DNA of 64,000 nucleotides from Reticulitermes speratus (GCA_021186555.1 JAJKFL010000012.1:3218719-3282718); one strand, 5' to 3'; shown: positions 24,483-36,009, counted from the stretch's first letter. Made by a program: numbers and translations. Notes: a model not told the origin generated them from the sequence alone.

Positions 24483-27400
24483 ATGGCGCACGTGCTAATC
24501 GCTACGTTGGTCCTTTTACCTCAAGTCATTGCTCTGTGTCCAAGAAACTGCTACTGTGGCAGATACTGGACAAAATGTTCAAACGCGAATGTTCGCGGAC
24601 TGCCGCCACAAATTAGGGACACAACAGAAGAAGTGGTGATAGAGTGGGACAACGTCACCGAACTAGCACAAGGACTGTTTGATGGCACAAAGCTACACAG
24701 GCTACACACGCTGGTGTTCGACCACACGCAAATATGTAATATAGGGAAGAACGCGTTTGAAAGAATTAAGCACATACACTCTCTGACAATATCAAACAAC
24801 CTGATTGACACATTGCAGCCGGGCACATTCCTCGGTTTACACATGCTGACACATTTAAGTTTAGCAAACAATTACATATACGCGGTTCCCACTGGGGCAT
24901 TTGAAGGACTGACCATCTTGACAGATTTAGACTTAAGCAAAAACCAAATTGAAAAACTGTCACGTGGTATGTTTAACGGCATGAGACAGGCCAATAGCTG
25001 CGAGCCAATACTGCCCATGACACAACCCTGCCACAGCCTCACACCTACCTTGATCTCTCATCCAACTTTATCGCATACATAGAACCAGGAACATTCATTG
25101 GCCTTTGCGTGTTCACAGATCTGGATTTGAGCAACAATAATTTGAGTGTTCTGTATTCAGACACGTTTCGAGGGCTAAGGGGACTAAGAAGTCTGGACTT
25201 AGGGGCGAATTACCTGCGCACCATAGCAACCGGCTCATTCAATGAACTGTCTTACTTGACCAGCCTTCACACTGACGACTTGTACGCCCTTAACAACAGC
25301 ATTGAAGTTCTACACGTCGGAATACTAGACGGAATTGTGAAACTCACCCACTTGGATCTCGCTTATTTTGATATTCGCGTCGTAGAAGAAGGTGTGTTCA
25401 ATAAACTGAAGTTCCTCACGGACCTTAACCTGTCCGGCAACGAATTCCAAAATTTGAGTTCTGGGATATTTCGCGGCCTCGTGGCTCTGAGAAAGCTTGA
25501 CCTCTCTTCAAACAAGATCAAGACGCTGGATCTTGACACATTTCAAGAAATCTCAAAGCTCAATAATCTTGATTTGGCACTGAATAAGATCCAAATGTTG
25601 TCAAATAATACGTTTCGAGGGCTCGAGAGCCTGCAGCAACTGACAATGTATGCAAACAGAATACACACAGTAAGACCAGGGGCGTTTAATGGCCTGTCAC
25701 AACTCAAAGACCTTGACCTCCATGACAACAAGATCAACATCCTAACACGTGACATATTTAAAGACCTTATAAACCTCAAAACCCTCTTATTATCGGAAAA
25801 TAATATACATACCGTGGAGGAATATGCTTTCAGAGGTCTCGGTTTACTAAAGTTCCTTGAACTGTCACAGAACAATATAAACATAATAAGCAACGGAACC
25901 TTCGACAGCTTGGACAGACTGGACTACCTGAATCTGGGTAGAAATAACGAACTGGTTATATTACCCGGAGCATTACAAAATGTGCAGGTGTTGAAGATAA
26001 TAGGCCTGAATTTAAGACAAGGGGCAAACCTTACTGCAGTTGACAGAAATGTTTTTGGGGAGTTACTGCAGGATGGTCAAATAGCACAGGAATTGAGAAT
26101 CACTGGAATAAATAACGCACTACGACCCGGAATTTTCAAGGGTTTGGATCTTTTGAGCCTCGATTTGTCTTATAACGACATTCGTTTGATACAGCCTGAC
26201 ACGTTCGTGGGTTTGTCTACACTAAGCATCCTCGTCATCACAGAAAGCAAGGTGAGGAAGATACTTCCTGGGTCATTTAGGCACCTTCACGACTTGACTG
26301 AGCTACATCTCGGTGTTAACAAGATCCAGTCTCTACAAACAGGCGTATTTGAAGGGCTCACAAATTTAGATGTTCTGAATCTCATGTTCAACGACATAGC
26401 CACACTCAGCGAAGGAGTGTTCGGACCTTTGTGTGCGGAGTACATCGACAGTCCATGTAGATATGTAACAGAGATGTCACGTGATCTGACGGCTTGGCAA
26501 CATAATTCAACCTGCAACATGTCCCACGCACTCACAAAACTACGACACCTAGATCTGACTTCCAACAAGATCAATTACATACACCCAAACACATTTATAC
26601 ACAACATCCACCTAAGATATTTACTCTTGAGGGGAAATTCAATTTTCAGCCTTGAAACCAATTTCCTATATATTCCATCTTTATGGAAACTGGACATATC
26701 CGAATGTAACATAAGTGAACTCCCAACAGAGTATTTCAAGTGTATTCCAGATCTACTGGCATTGGATGTATATTACAACAGACTAGAGTCTATACATGTG
26801 GATTTACTAAAACAACTCGGAGATTTAGAAATTCTGTCTTTGGCCGGTAACCCTTTGGTGTGTGACTGCAATCTCAAGGACGCTTGGAACTGGATCATCG
26901 TTAATGATATTGGAACTGATGAGAACATTCTTGACAAGCCTTGCGATGACGTGGAAGGCACATGGATTGACGTATTGCCCGGCCTGGAGTGTAACACATC
27001 TGTTGCAATGTACCACCATGACACACACATTCCAGACAATCTACATTTCTTCAAGCAATACGTGGAACCAATCATCCTGGGATTTATCCTACTGACTGGT
27101 TCTCTTGGAAATGGTTTTCTCCTTTGTATCTTCATACATCACCCAGAGATGCGCACAGGACCAAACGCGTGTATCCTGAACTTGTCAATCGGCGACTGCT
27201 TATGCCTCCTGGTCAATCTACCACTCAGCTACTGGGACATCCTGAACGTGTCCTGGCAAATGGGAGTATGGATGTGCAAAGTGTTCATGGCTGCCAAAGA
27301 CCTCACAGTTGGAGTCACAGTGTTCTCAGTCGTGGCACTGAGTGCGCAGCGCTACAGCATAGCAGCGCGGTCGTTCCAGAGGAACCGGGGGCTCTGCGGT

Positions 27401-28030
27401 CTCTCTGAGGGTACGACAACAGCCCTGTTCATTCTGGCGGTGTGGGCACTTGCATTGGGGTTCGCGCTGCCCGCCTTCCTGACAGCCACCGTGGACACCA
27501 GGTGCCTCTACACTGCCCCTGACGATGAGTACATCAGAAGGACCTGGACCATTCAGCTTCTTGTGTTCTGCGTCATTCCTGTCTTTGTCATATGCTTCTT
27601 CAACCTAAGGACAGCCCATCACCTGAAACAAAGCGTTCGTAACATGCCTGGAGAAAACCACACAACTGTCCAGGCTGAGGGCCGGAAGAGGGTTGCCAAC
27701 ATGGTCGTGGTTCTTACCACTGTGTTCTGTGTCAGTTACGTCCCCAACTTCCTCCTTAGGGTCTTGTTTGTGTGGTCAGTGATAGAACATGATTCACAGG
27801 TCACATTTGCCCTTAGCTTTATGTCTTTCTGTTTGTTTTTCTGCAACACTTGCTTCAACCCACTTGCCCTGTTCAGCATGAGCACCACGTACAGACACCT
27901 GTTCCTTCAGCACTTGCCGTGCCGTCGTACGAACAACGCAGAGTCACAAAACACTGCCCCTCCAACCCAGGGCGAACTTCCACTAAGGCTACTACGTCAC
28001 ACATCTCAAACGGTTCGTCCTCAGCTGTGA
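24483..28030 (+). CDS. Leucine-rich-repeat GPCR with bombesin/CCHamide-type 7TM domain; one frameshift
   Basis: This is the only substantial host gene, encoded without introns. Frame 1 starts at ATG 24483, preceded by an acceptor-like TTTGTTGCAG. It gives a signal peptide (residues 1-18), a cysteine N-cap (Cys 19, 23, 25, 32) and five LRRs. Two extra bases at 25041-25045 (ACACC where ACC is expected) then shift the frame; as read, frame 1 stops at 25082. The second frame resumes SxTYLDLSSN and runs to TGA 28028-28030. Allowing for the two bases the product is 1181 residues: about 28-29 LRRs of 24 residues with two cysteine-containing insertions, an LRR C-cap (about 786-840, NPLVCDC), then 7TM (about 859-1140). 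Visible 7TM landmarks are D904 (TM2), C931 and C1007 (disulfide pair), QRY at 955-957 in place of D/ERY, an NMPGE loop motif (P1055), VSYVPN in TM6 (Y1085 where Trp is usual), and NPLALF (1125-1130). PGE, RKRxA and NPxALY-like motifs, and a TM3 of the type GVSVFxxxALSAxRY, are those of bombesin/CCHamide-like receptors, not LGRs. A peptide ligand at the plasma membrane is inferred. It could be an intact gene with a sequence error, or a pseudogene. Confidence 0.85.
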
Positions 28031-29344
28031 GCCACTGTAATTATGGATCTCAGCGTCAACAGGTCAGAATCTATTATTTGTATTGTGGAGAGGAGACTGA
28101 TTATCCAGAGAATTTTGTGGTTTTCCTCAGTTGCTGCTGGCGAATGTTCTGTAGTACGTCACAGCAGAATTCGACAGCTTGCTTCCACATCCTTTTGAGT
28201 TCGTTTATCACTAACGATCCAGTCATTCCACGCTATATGCAATCTGAGTTACTGGCAGTGCTTTACATAAACCAAGTGTATACACGAACAGCAGTCCCAA
28301 GCAGCATATTTACGTACCTGCTTCTCAAGCAAAACCCTTCAGCACGCAGTTCGTCATGTCATACACACACTCTGTGGTATATGTACTTGCGTAACATTCA
28401 AGCACGAACTATTTTTTTAAACATTCATCGGGTTCCCATTGAATCCATTTTTCCCGGGACTGTCTCGTTTTTAAAAGAGATGTCCCTGTGTCCGAGAACA
28501 TTATTGGGGATGCCCAGATGTCCCGCTTTTTCATTTAATAGATTTTTCATTCGCAACATTGCAAAAATGCAATTTGTACGTACACTACACCAATAGTTAG
28601 CGAGTTAAATGTTACTTGTTTTGTTTCTTACGTGTGTTCGTGACAATCGATTAGGCATTTGCTTGGTAATGTTGGCAATGCTGTGAAATTGTAGCATATA
28701 AGTGGTGGTAAACAGCAACATTTGTGAGACAACTAGCCACTGCTGGTGTGTGCCACACAGCCTGCCTTCCAAATACCATCTAACATTGCTTTGCAAAGGC
28801 ATAACTTTACTTTGCATCCGTTCAGTTTTGATCAAAATATAACGAATGCACAGTTTCAAAAAGGGCCTTATGCAGTGGTCTTAAGCACTTGCGTGTGTAC
28901 GAGTGGCAGTTCGTCTGTGGGAAATCCGATTATTAAAATGTGTCCCCTTTTTCCCTCCCAAATGTCCCAGGATTTTAATAGAGGTTTCTGAAAACGTCTC
29001 GATTTTCCTTAAAGTATTATGAGAACACTAAACATTCATTAACTTAGGTCTACGTTGCAAAATGATGACATTAAACATAAATGCCCCGCAACATACAGAC
29101 ATTCCTCTGAAGATGCAAAGCAACGCGCCAGTAATCACAACAGCAACTGCAGTGCCGTCTGTCTGTCTGTACGAACATCACAGCGAGCTTTCAAAATTAA
29201 ACATGTTCATATATGGCAAACAAACTAATTATCAATAAACAACTCCTCTGCTCATCAGTGACAAGTGAAACACCTTCTAATTAGTTACTTAATGTTTCCT
29301 CCCGCTATCCACTTTGCTTTTACCCCTACAGGCGTCAAACAGTA
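28031..29344. other. Downstream flank of the receptor, no gene seen
   Basis: An open frame on the + strand overlaps the end of the receptor and continues to 28596, but it has no recognisable motif. Around 28437-29010 there are several related 'tgtccc' blocks (for example ATGTCCCGCTTTTTCATTTA and AATGTCCCAGGATTTTAATA), suggesting an unrecognised degraded repeat. No clear polyadenylation site can be assigned. Confidence 0.4.
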
Positions 29345-29530
29345 GCGACTAACAGGGTGCAGCACAGTCTTTGTTGAGAAGCTGACAGTTCGTCACTTAG
29401 TCAAGAAATGCTTCACATCTTAAGGACCCTGACGACTCATTACCGTGTTCACACACGCCAGCCACTGGTCCCTATCGTCACCCTGACGAACTCCGTCTGC
29501 AACCCGCCTCCCACGCCCTATATACTTTGT
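29345..29530 (-). mobile_element. Non-LTR family R 3' end, fragment
   Basis: Minus-strand matches to the 39.5-kb copy are 'gagaagctgacagttcgtc', 'tagtcaagaaatgc', 'cattaccgtgttcaca' and 'cactggtccctatcgtc'. It is truncated and has no coding capacity. Confidence 0.7.
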
Positions 29531-29549
29531 ATACATATGATGCAATATA

Positions 29550-29807
29550 GCCGATCCCAGTGGCCGCGCGGTCTAAGGTGTAGGTCTACGGCCGCTCGCT
29601 TACTGGGATTGTGGGTTCGAATCCCGCCGGGGGCATCGATGTGTCTCTTGTGAGTGTTGTGTGATGTCAGGTAGAGGTCTGTGCGACGGGCTGGTCACTC
29701 GTCCAGAGGAGTCCTACCGAGTGTGGTGTGTCTGAGTGTGATCGTGAAGCATTGATAATGAGTCGGCCTAGGCCCCCAAGGGGCTGTCGAACCACTGAAA
29801 CAAAAAT
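29550..29807 (+). mobile_element. SINE-1 (tRNA-Leu-like head) with perfect target duplication
   Basis: The head keeps box A (GTGGCCGCGCGGTCTAAGG) and box B (GGGTTCGAATCCC), which read like a tRNA-Leu gene. A conserved body follows, ending GGCCCCCAAGGGGCTGTCGA and a short A-rich tail. The 10-bp target ATGCAATATA is repeated exactly at 29540-29549 and 29808-29817. Intact target duplication and promoter boxes indicate a fairly recent insertion. Confidence 0.9.
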
Positions 29808-29817
29808 ATGCAATATA

Positions 29818-31039
29818 AGGGACACGACATTACGTCTGCATGTTATGTGACTCTAAAAGTGGGGGAAGGGGGTTGGTTTGTCTTGTGGAGAAATATCTAA
29901 ACAGCATTTCTGTCTAACTTATGAACTGGGTCAAAACGTTAAACCCCGTTAATTATAAGCTGCTTGTCTTGTTACGTGCAGACGTGAGATAGGGACGCTG
30001 ACTAAAAGTGATCAAAATTGACTTAACTCAGAGAGCTAGCCAAATATTCTAGACTTCATCGAAAATTTAATTCAGATGTAAATTCTAATGATAATGCTAA
30101 TGATAATGATGATGATGACGACGACCACGAACTGGGAGCAGGAAACTGTCCAATTAAGTCGAGCAACTTCCGCCAAGAAAGTTAAGACAGCCCCATCACA
30201 GGCAGCTCTTTGTTAAAACCACATTTGGTACTTTCCGATTCTCAAATAGAATACGCCCTCATAAACCCATTATTCCCTCACGCGGTGCATTATGGGAAAA
30301 TTATGCCTAGTCTTTAATCCTCTTTTGTAAAAGCCTCGCTTTCTCCCAAAACAGAGTCGCACAAGCCACTTGCATTATCCAGGTGGCAGTGATACGGCAT
30401 CAACAATGTCTTTATTACCTCATTTCCCATTATTCTACAGTCCTTTGTCACCGTGTTATTTTTCCCCATTTATGGAAAAAAATCCGTACAAGGGACAGTT
30501 TAATCCGATCAGCGTAGCACACGACGTCACGTTAGATATTTATGCTCGCGAGACAGGCAGCTGTTTTCAGTCAAGTTCCAGGATTTACCACCAGAGACCG
30601 CCCCTTTTTGTTACGAAAGCATTACGATTCACCTAAGTGTAATATGAAAGGAATATGTGAAGCATGGGTGTATAATATGGAAAGCAGAGGCAGAGAGGAA
30701 ACATAACCAAAAAAGGAGCTGCGGTATGGACCTACAATAGCTACAAGTATCTATGGTCGTGCTTGTTTGCAAGGAAATAAGAATTTGACGCTGAATTAAA
30801 GAAGGTCATGGCAGGCAAGAAAAGAGGTCTAGCGTGAAGCATTGTTGGTGTAATGAGAGTTATAAGGAAAGCCGTGACAGCAGCGCACCTGGCGGGTTAT
30901 TTCATTACTGTGGAAGCACGCCTTGCTGTTAACAATGTTTGTGCACGTACAGCCAGCGGTGACACAAACGGATATCTGCAAACGTATGTAATGTGTCGCT
31001 TGCTGGCTGTTTATGAGCTTGAAGAGCTAATGCGTCCTC
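29818..31039. other. No gene seen
   Basis: It contains a short imperfect (ATG/ATA)n patch around 30085-30125 and small open frames without motifs. Nothing else is recognised. Confidence 0.45.
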
Positions 31040-31550
31040 AGTTACTTATGAAGCCCCTCCTTTATAGAAGCCGAAAATTTAGTACCGTGTTCACATGATC
31101 ACTGGTCTGTATCTTGCGTGTTCACATGATCACTGGTCTGTATCTTGCGTGTTCACATGATCACTGGTCTGTATCTTGCGTGTTCACATGATCACTGGTC
31201 TGTATCTTGCGTGTTCACATGATCACTGGTCTGTATCTTGCGTGTTCACATGATCACTGGTCTGTATCTTGCGTGTTCACATGATCACTGGTCTGTATCT
31301 TGCGTGTTCACATGATCACTGGTCTGTATCTTGCGTGTTCACATGATCACTGGTCTGTATCTTGCGTGTTCACATGATCACTGGTCTGTATCTTGCGTGT
31401 TCACATGATCACTGGTCTGTATCTTGCGTGTTCACATGATCACTGGTCTGTATCTTGACCAAAACGTCCACACATTCATACACATTTTCTTTAAGGTCCA
31501 TTTTAATATTATCTTCTCATCTACATCCAAATAATTTCTTATCTTTTCGT
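31040..31550 (-). mobile_element. Non-LTR family R 3' end interrupted by its own 31-bp array
   Basis: Left of the array the sequence AGTACCGTGTTCACA, and right of it 'taaggtccattttaatattatc' in pieces plus 'cttctcatctaca', both match the minus strand of the 39.5-kb copy in the correct order. The tandem array lies inside this retroelement remnant. Confidence 0.65.
31087..31457. repeat. 31-bp tandem repeat, 12 copies
   Basis: Twelve essentially identical units of GTGTTCACATGATCACTGGT plus 11 further bases. The unit corresponds to the family R 3' segment GTGTTCACACACGCCAGCC / CACTGGTCCCTATC seen at 29448-29480, so it arose by tandem amplification of retroelement sequence. Uniformity implies recent expansion. 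Confidence 0.97.
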
Positions 31551-32889
31551 TAAAGGTTGCAAGTAATTCTCATCTTCCTTAGGCATGCTACACGCCTATG
31601 CCATCCTACTTTATCACTGTAATAACATACGGTGAACTAGGCCTACAAATTATAAAGCTTCTAACTACGTAATTTTCTCTGTGTCCTGTCAGTTCCTATA
31701 TGCATATATATGTGTGTTTGGTGTTGGTGTAGTCACACCTACTGCTGATCGCCCTTGTCCATTAAGAAAGCCGAATCATTACGAACAGACCATACGAGTA
31801 TAAAAGTTGGATTATGCCTCTCCAAAGCACTCAAGCGTAAAATACGCTTCGAGTATTATTAACATAACAATTGGCGGCTAGATGGCAGCAGCAGTGACGA
31901 TGTGACTTTTTCCTTTCTTGTACTCGCATCGGCCTCTCCAGCGAGTGTCATCTGCCCTTTGTTACGGTCCTCCCACCTGGGTTTGTTATCTTCTGTGCCT
32001 CAAGTGCGTCGCCTATAGAAGGCCGTATCAATGCTTTTAGTGTGCATTTATTTGTTTGCTCGCATCTGCCAGTGGTCGCTGTGGCCACCTACATATTTAC
32101 GTGAATGTGTGGTAATAAGGCAAGGCTGTCTGCAGAATGAATTGGAAGGCACTAATGTCACAAATTGGTCTAACTCCATGGACGTGTATCCTTTTTGGAA
32201 AGCGAATATTTCATAAGCTAGTCGAAAAATTCCTCGCATTTCATGTAAATCGAAGGGGAAATAGCGGAATTTACGACGGGATGTGCAAGTAGCACGAATG
32301 AGAGACGAAGAAACGCATGTAAGGTTACAACACTCAGAAGAAAATTCAGAGAAGTGCCGCTTGGAAGACAAAGACATAATAACATTACAAAACAGGCAAT
32401 GTACGTACAATGTAACAATGAGGCGCGTTCGCGTAACCATTGTTGCCGTGGAAAAGCAATAAGTATTACATATTCTGAGTGTGTGTCTGTAGCCTTAGTT
32501 ATCCAGCATGCAAAGCGCATGCGCCGTATTATATTGTCATCTGTGGCCTGTCTGGCTTACCATATTTTTCCACATTATCTCATAAACGGCACGATTTTTG
32601 GAATAAAAGTTATTGAACATAAAATGTGTTTTGCTTTTCTGTGTCCAACTTCACAGTAAAAGAGCCACGCAGAGTGTGGGGCATGTAAGGAAGGAACAGC
32701 CTGAGGCCGTGAGCTAACCAAGAGGTACCAGTGGCCCTAATCAGTGCTGCTTTTGTAAAGGTAAACACTACACTGGAGAAAAAAAAACACATAAGAAAGA
32801 AAAATGGGGTTTCGGAACAGCCCCACTCCCCTTCCTCCTACTCTGTGTCGCTTTTCCTAACTGGCAACTATCCGCTTGTCTCAAGCGTC
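31551..32889. other. No gene seen
   Basis: Overlapping open frames of up to 130 codons occur on both strands at 32030-32660, but none carries a recognised motif or splice-supported structure. Confidence 0.4.
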
Positions 32890-33035
32890 CAGACCAGCTC
32901 CTGGGGCCCACCCAGCCTCGTGTGCCAAAAGTAACAGGGGCTTTTTTCCCGGAAACAAAGCGGCCGAAGCGTAAATCTGACCATCCACCTTTATCTAGTG
33001 CCGAGGACAAGAATGCGTGGAGTCATATCTTCACT
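32890..33035 (+). mobile_element. SINE-2, 3' part
   Basis: It starts at CCAGACCAGCTCCTGGGGCC and continues through AAAGCGGCCGAAGCG and 'gaccatccacctttatc', matching the body and 3' part of SINE-2. The tRNA-like head is missing. Confidence 0.65.
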
Positions 33036-33789
33036 GCCGAGTATAGGGAGACTTTAAACCTCACTTCTTCGCCTTCACATCCAGTCATTTAAACTCCTTT
33101 ATACACATTTTAACGTCCACATTAAAACCTTATCTAAAACTGAATGCGGCCTCGCGAAGAGCCTCGATGTGAAAGGCCAAAGCACAATAACTTGTATCAC
33201 ACTGCTACTTTCATTTCAGCGGGCGGATGTAACGCAAGAACAGATGTCAGTCGCCATTACCGTTCCAAGCGATTTAAATTGTAGCTTATTTTTCAAAGTG
33301 TGACGTTCGTTTAATAAATTACAATCCATTCACGCCGATGTTTTCATGTGCAATTTGCGCGATCTGGCGGGAATCCTATTTACTGACACTTAATTTGCCT
33401 CCGCGCGTGTCGTTACAGACATTTGCACGTGACCAGCACGTGTCACGGCAGCTGACGTAACTTCCGGATGGGAAGAAGACAGAGATAGAATGCTTCCAAT
33501 AAATGGATAGTTCCAGAACCACATTAAACCAATAATACGGAGTCATTACGTTCGGCTTGTATCATACGTGCGAGGAAATTGCGAGGTTGCGGGACAGACA
33601 TGCGCACGCGATTGTTGAACTGCCGTTCAATTGCCGAAATTTTAATTGATGTGGTAGTTCTGCACCGAAACGCTGTACGTCGCTGCTGACCTCGCATCCT
33701 GTACCAGTTCATTTCATTGTACTTACAAAATGACAGTGAAGATGGCTTGTGTAAATTTAATAACGACAAGCATTAACAACTTCAATTAA
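33036..33789. other. No gene seen; GC-richer patch
   Basis: Around 33405-33480 there is a cluster of sequence-specific-looking sites (CACGTGACCAGCACGTG, GCTGACGTAACTTCCGG). These could be regulatory, but no adjacent exon is recognised. Confidence 0.3.
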
Positions 33790-34418
33790 CCCGTAATATA
33801 TAAAGACCCAGTCCGTACCGCGCAGTAAACACACTCCGTCTCAGTTATACAAACCAGTCAGTTAATGTTGTACAGTGAAATAATCGCTGTTTGTTATGAG
33901 ATCCACACAAAACACATAAATACACTGTGTGGGCAGAACGTAGAATTGTTGAATGTTAAACATGGCGGTACATATAGTAACCACAGACGAACATTAACCT
34001 GAATCATATATAAAGACACAGTCCGTACCGCGCAGTAAACACACTCCGTCTCAGTTATACAAACCAGTCAGTTAATGTTGTACAGTGAAATAATCGCTGT
34101 TTGTTCTGAGATCCACACAAAACACATAAATACACTGTGTGGGCAGAACGTAGAATTGATGAATGTTAAACATGGCGGTACATATAGTAACCACAGACTA
34201 ACATTAACCTGAATCATATATAAAGACACAGTCCGTACCGCGCAGTAAACACACTCCGTCTCAGTTATACAAACCAGTCAGTTAATGCTGTACAGTGAAA
34301 TAATCGCTGTTTGTTCTGAGATCCACACAAAACACATAAATACACTGTGTGGGCAGAACGTAGAATTTGTGAATGTTAAACATGGCGGTACATATAGTGA
34401 CCATTGGGCTTTAAAGGG
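33790..34418. mobile_element. piggyBac-like MITE holding three 209-bp units
   Basis: The left flank is TTAA (33786-33789) and the right flank TTTA. The right end reads inward AAACCCTTTAAAGCCC; the left end starts CCCGTAATATATAAAG and is decayed. Inside are three copies of a roughly 209-bp unit starting at about 33810, 34020 and 34228. Each consists of the 114-bp block (TACCGCGCAGTAAACACACT) plus a 95-bp block ending CATGGCGGTACATATAGTA. Confidence 0.75.
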
Positions 34419-35059
34419 TTTAGAACGTCGTTGTGTAATTTACTTTTGTACACTGAGGCATCTAAATAAGACACAATATATAGTTTATACCTCACAGAAA
34501 AGGCTACGTTCCCATTACAAAGGCGAAACAGTCAATGCTTAGGACAATAATCGCTGTTGATTGTAAAAATACAAGGGGGGGGGGGGGAAGTGTCAGTTTT
34601 TCATGTTACGTAGGCTATATGTATTCTGGTATAAGTCAAAACTGACAATATCTGACTTAAGCCCTTCTTACGACGCACAAAATGTTTCCAAAAGTGCCAA
34701 AGACCTTCGGATATACTTCTGAGAGAACATTAGTCCGTAACTTTACAATACGATGTTGCACGTCCATTCGCTTCATGTTCTATCTTTTACACTTTCCGCA
34801 CAACAACAGGTTTTCCGACATTCAGCCGTTAAGAGTACTCTCAAACTGCACAGAGGTTATTAATTGGTTTCCAGTAAAGCAGGCCGTGACGAAACCAACA
34901 TGGCAGCCACTCACAGACAAATGTTTGCTAATATTTCATCGCCGATTTCTGCGCTATTCATAGGACGCTTTAGAAAACGAAAGGGACCAGAGGTGGTTAC
35001 ATTCAGTCTATTTACTGATAAAGGGGGCCATGGGCATTGAGGGGAAGCAGGGGTGTACA
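34419..35059. other. No gene seen
   Basis: It contains a poly-G run at about 34576-34587 and short open frames without motifs. Confidence 0.4.
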
Positions 35060-35400
35060 GGGCACTGCAGCATCACTGTCTTACCAAGCCAGTGTTCTCC
35101 CATCCACCTGCCTAGAAAACGACACGCTGGTCAGGATTGCAACTGCGCACCTCGTTACCGCTAGACCAAACGTGCGGTTTATAAGAGACGCTGTCAGTGG
35201 TCCAGAATGTACGATATAACGTGCAAGACAGGATGATTGCTGAATAATGAATTCGAAGGGATGTGGAAGGAAGCGGGCGTGGCCTAGCCTGAGGTGCTGT
35301 GCCGGTATGTACCTGCAGACTGAAGAACTCCACGAAACTCAGGATCCTTCATCGCGTGCCCGAGATTTGAAGCCGGAACCTCGCCAACAAAAAGGAGGGG
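35060..35400 (-). mobile_element. Possible tRNA-derived SINE fragments
   Basis: The minus strand has a box-A-like TGGTCTAGCGGTAACG near 35150-35165, followed by GTTGCAATCC about 20 bases on. A second box-B-like segment (GGTTCCGGCTTCAAATCTCG) lies near 35360-35385. They could be two old SINE heads. No cloverleaf is convincing and no target duplication is visible. Confidence 0.3.
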
Positions 35401-35424
35401 TGCTAAATTTGGGAAAAGGAGCTC

Positions 35425-35745
35425 AGTACAGGGTGTTCATGAATGTGGGAAGACCTCAGTACAGGGTGTTTATGAATATGAAACGAACACAGTACAGCGT
35501 GTTTACGAATATAAGAGGAGCACACTACAGAGTGTTCATGAATGTGGGAGGACCTCAGTACAGAGTGTTTATGAATAAGAAACGAGCACAGTACAGGGTG
35601 TTTACGAATGTGAGAGGAGCCCACTACAGCGTGTTTACGAATATAAGAAAGAGGGTGTTTATGAATGTGACAATAGCTCAGTACCGGATGCTTATAAATG
35701 TGAGAAGAAGTCAGTACAAGGTGTTTATAAATGTGAGAAGGATGT
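35425..35745. repeat. 33-bp diverged tandem repeat with in-frame periodicity
   Basis: About ten copies of a 33-bp unit around CAGTACAGGGTGTTCATGAA. Because 33 is a multiple of three, one + frame reads an 11-residue repeat (QYRVFMNVGRP-like) inside a 185-codon open frame, and the minus strand is open too. Copies vary by about 10-25 percent. No start context, splice site or homologue is recognised, so I treat it as a minisatellite. Confidence 0.85.
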
Positions 35746-36009
35746 CCGAGGAAACGGTTGCGTTGAGAAGTCACGGTGCTACCCTATTTGCACGACCGGA
35801 CTGACGAAAACCCAGCATTACCAATCTTCAACCCCCGATGGAAACTAGTACTGGGGCCTTCAGGAAACAAAGAAGATATTATAACCTTAAGTAGTGACAC
35901 CACGGCGCACTGCTAAACTAACTGAAACACAGCCACAAGAAGACACGGGCAGCAGGTGTATTTGAAATGGCGGCGACATGACTTGTGTCCAGTGCGCCAA
36001 CATGCGACA

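Noticed and set aside
24967-24990. Micro-intron (GTATGT ... ACAG) near the frameshift
   Set aside because: The segment encodes an expected LRR piece (GMFNGMRQ) and is far too short for an intron; it does not correct the frame.
24483-28030. Classical LGR (glycoprotein-hormone, rickets or relaxin receptor)
   Set aside because: The 7TM motifs (PGE loop, NPLALF, TM3 pattern) do not match LGR 7TM domains, and no LDLa module or LGR hinge is seen.
27850-28596. 248-codon frame overlapping the receptor 3' end
   Set aside because: Its first part is an out-of-frame shadow of the receptor; the remainder has no motif and includes repeat-like 'tgtccc' blocks.
29550-29640. Functional tRNA-Leu gene
   Set aside because: Box A and box B are present, but there is no proper acceptor stem, the sequence continues into a SINE body, and it is flanked by target duplications.
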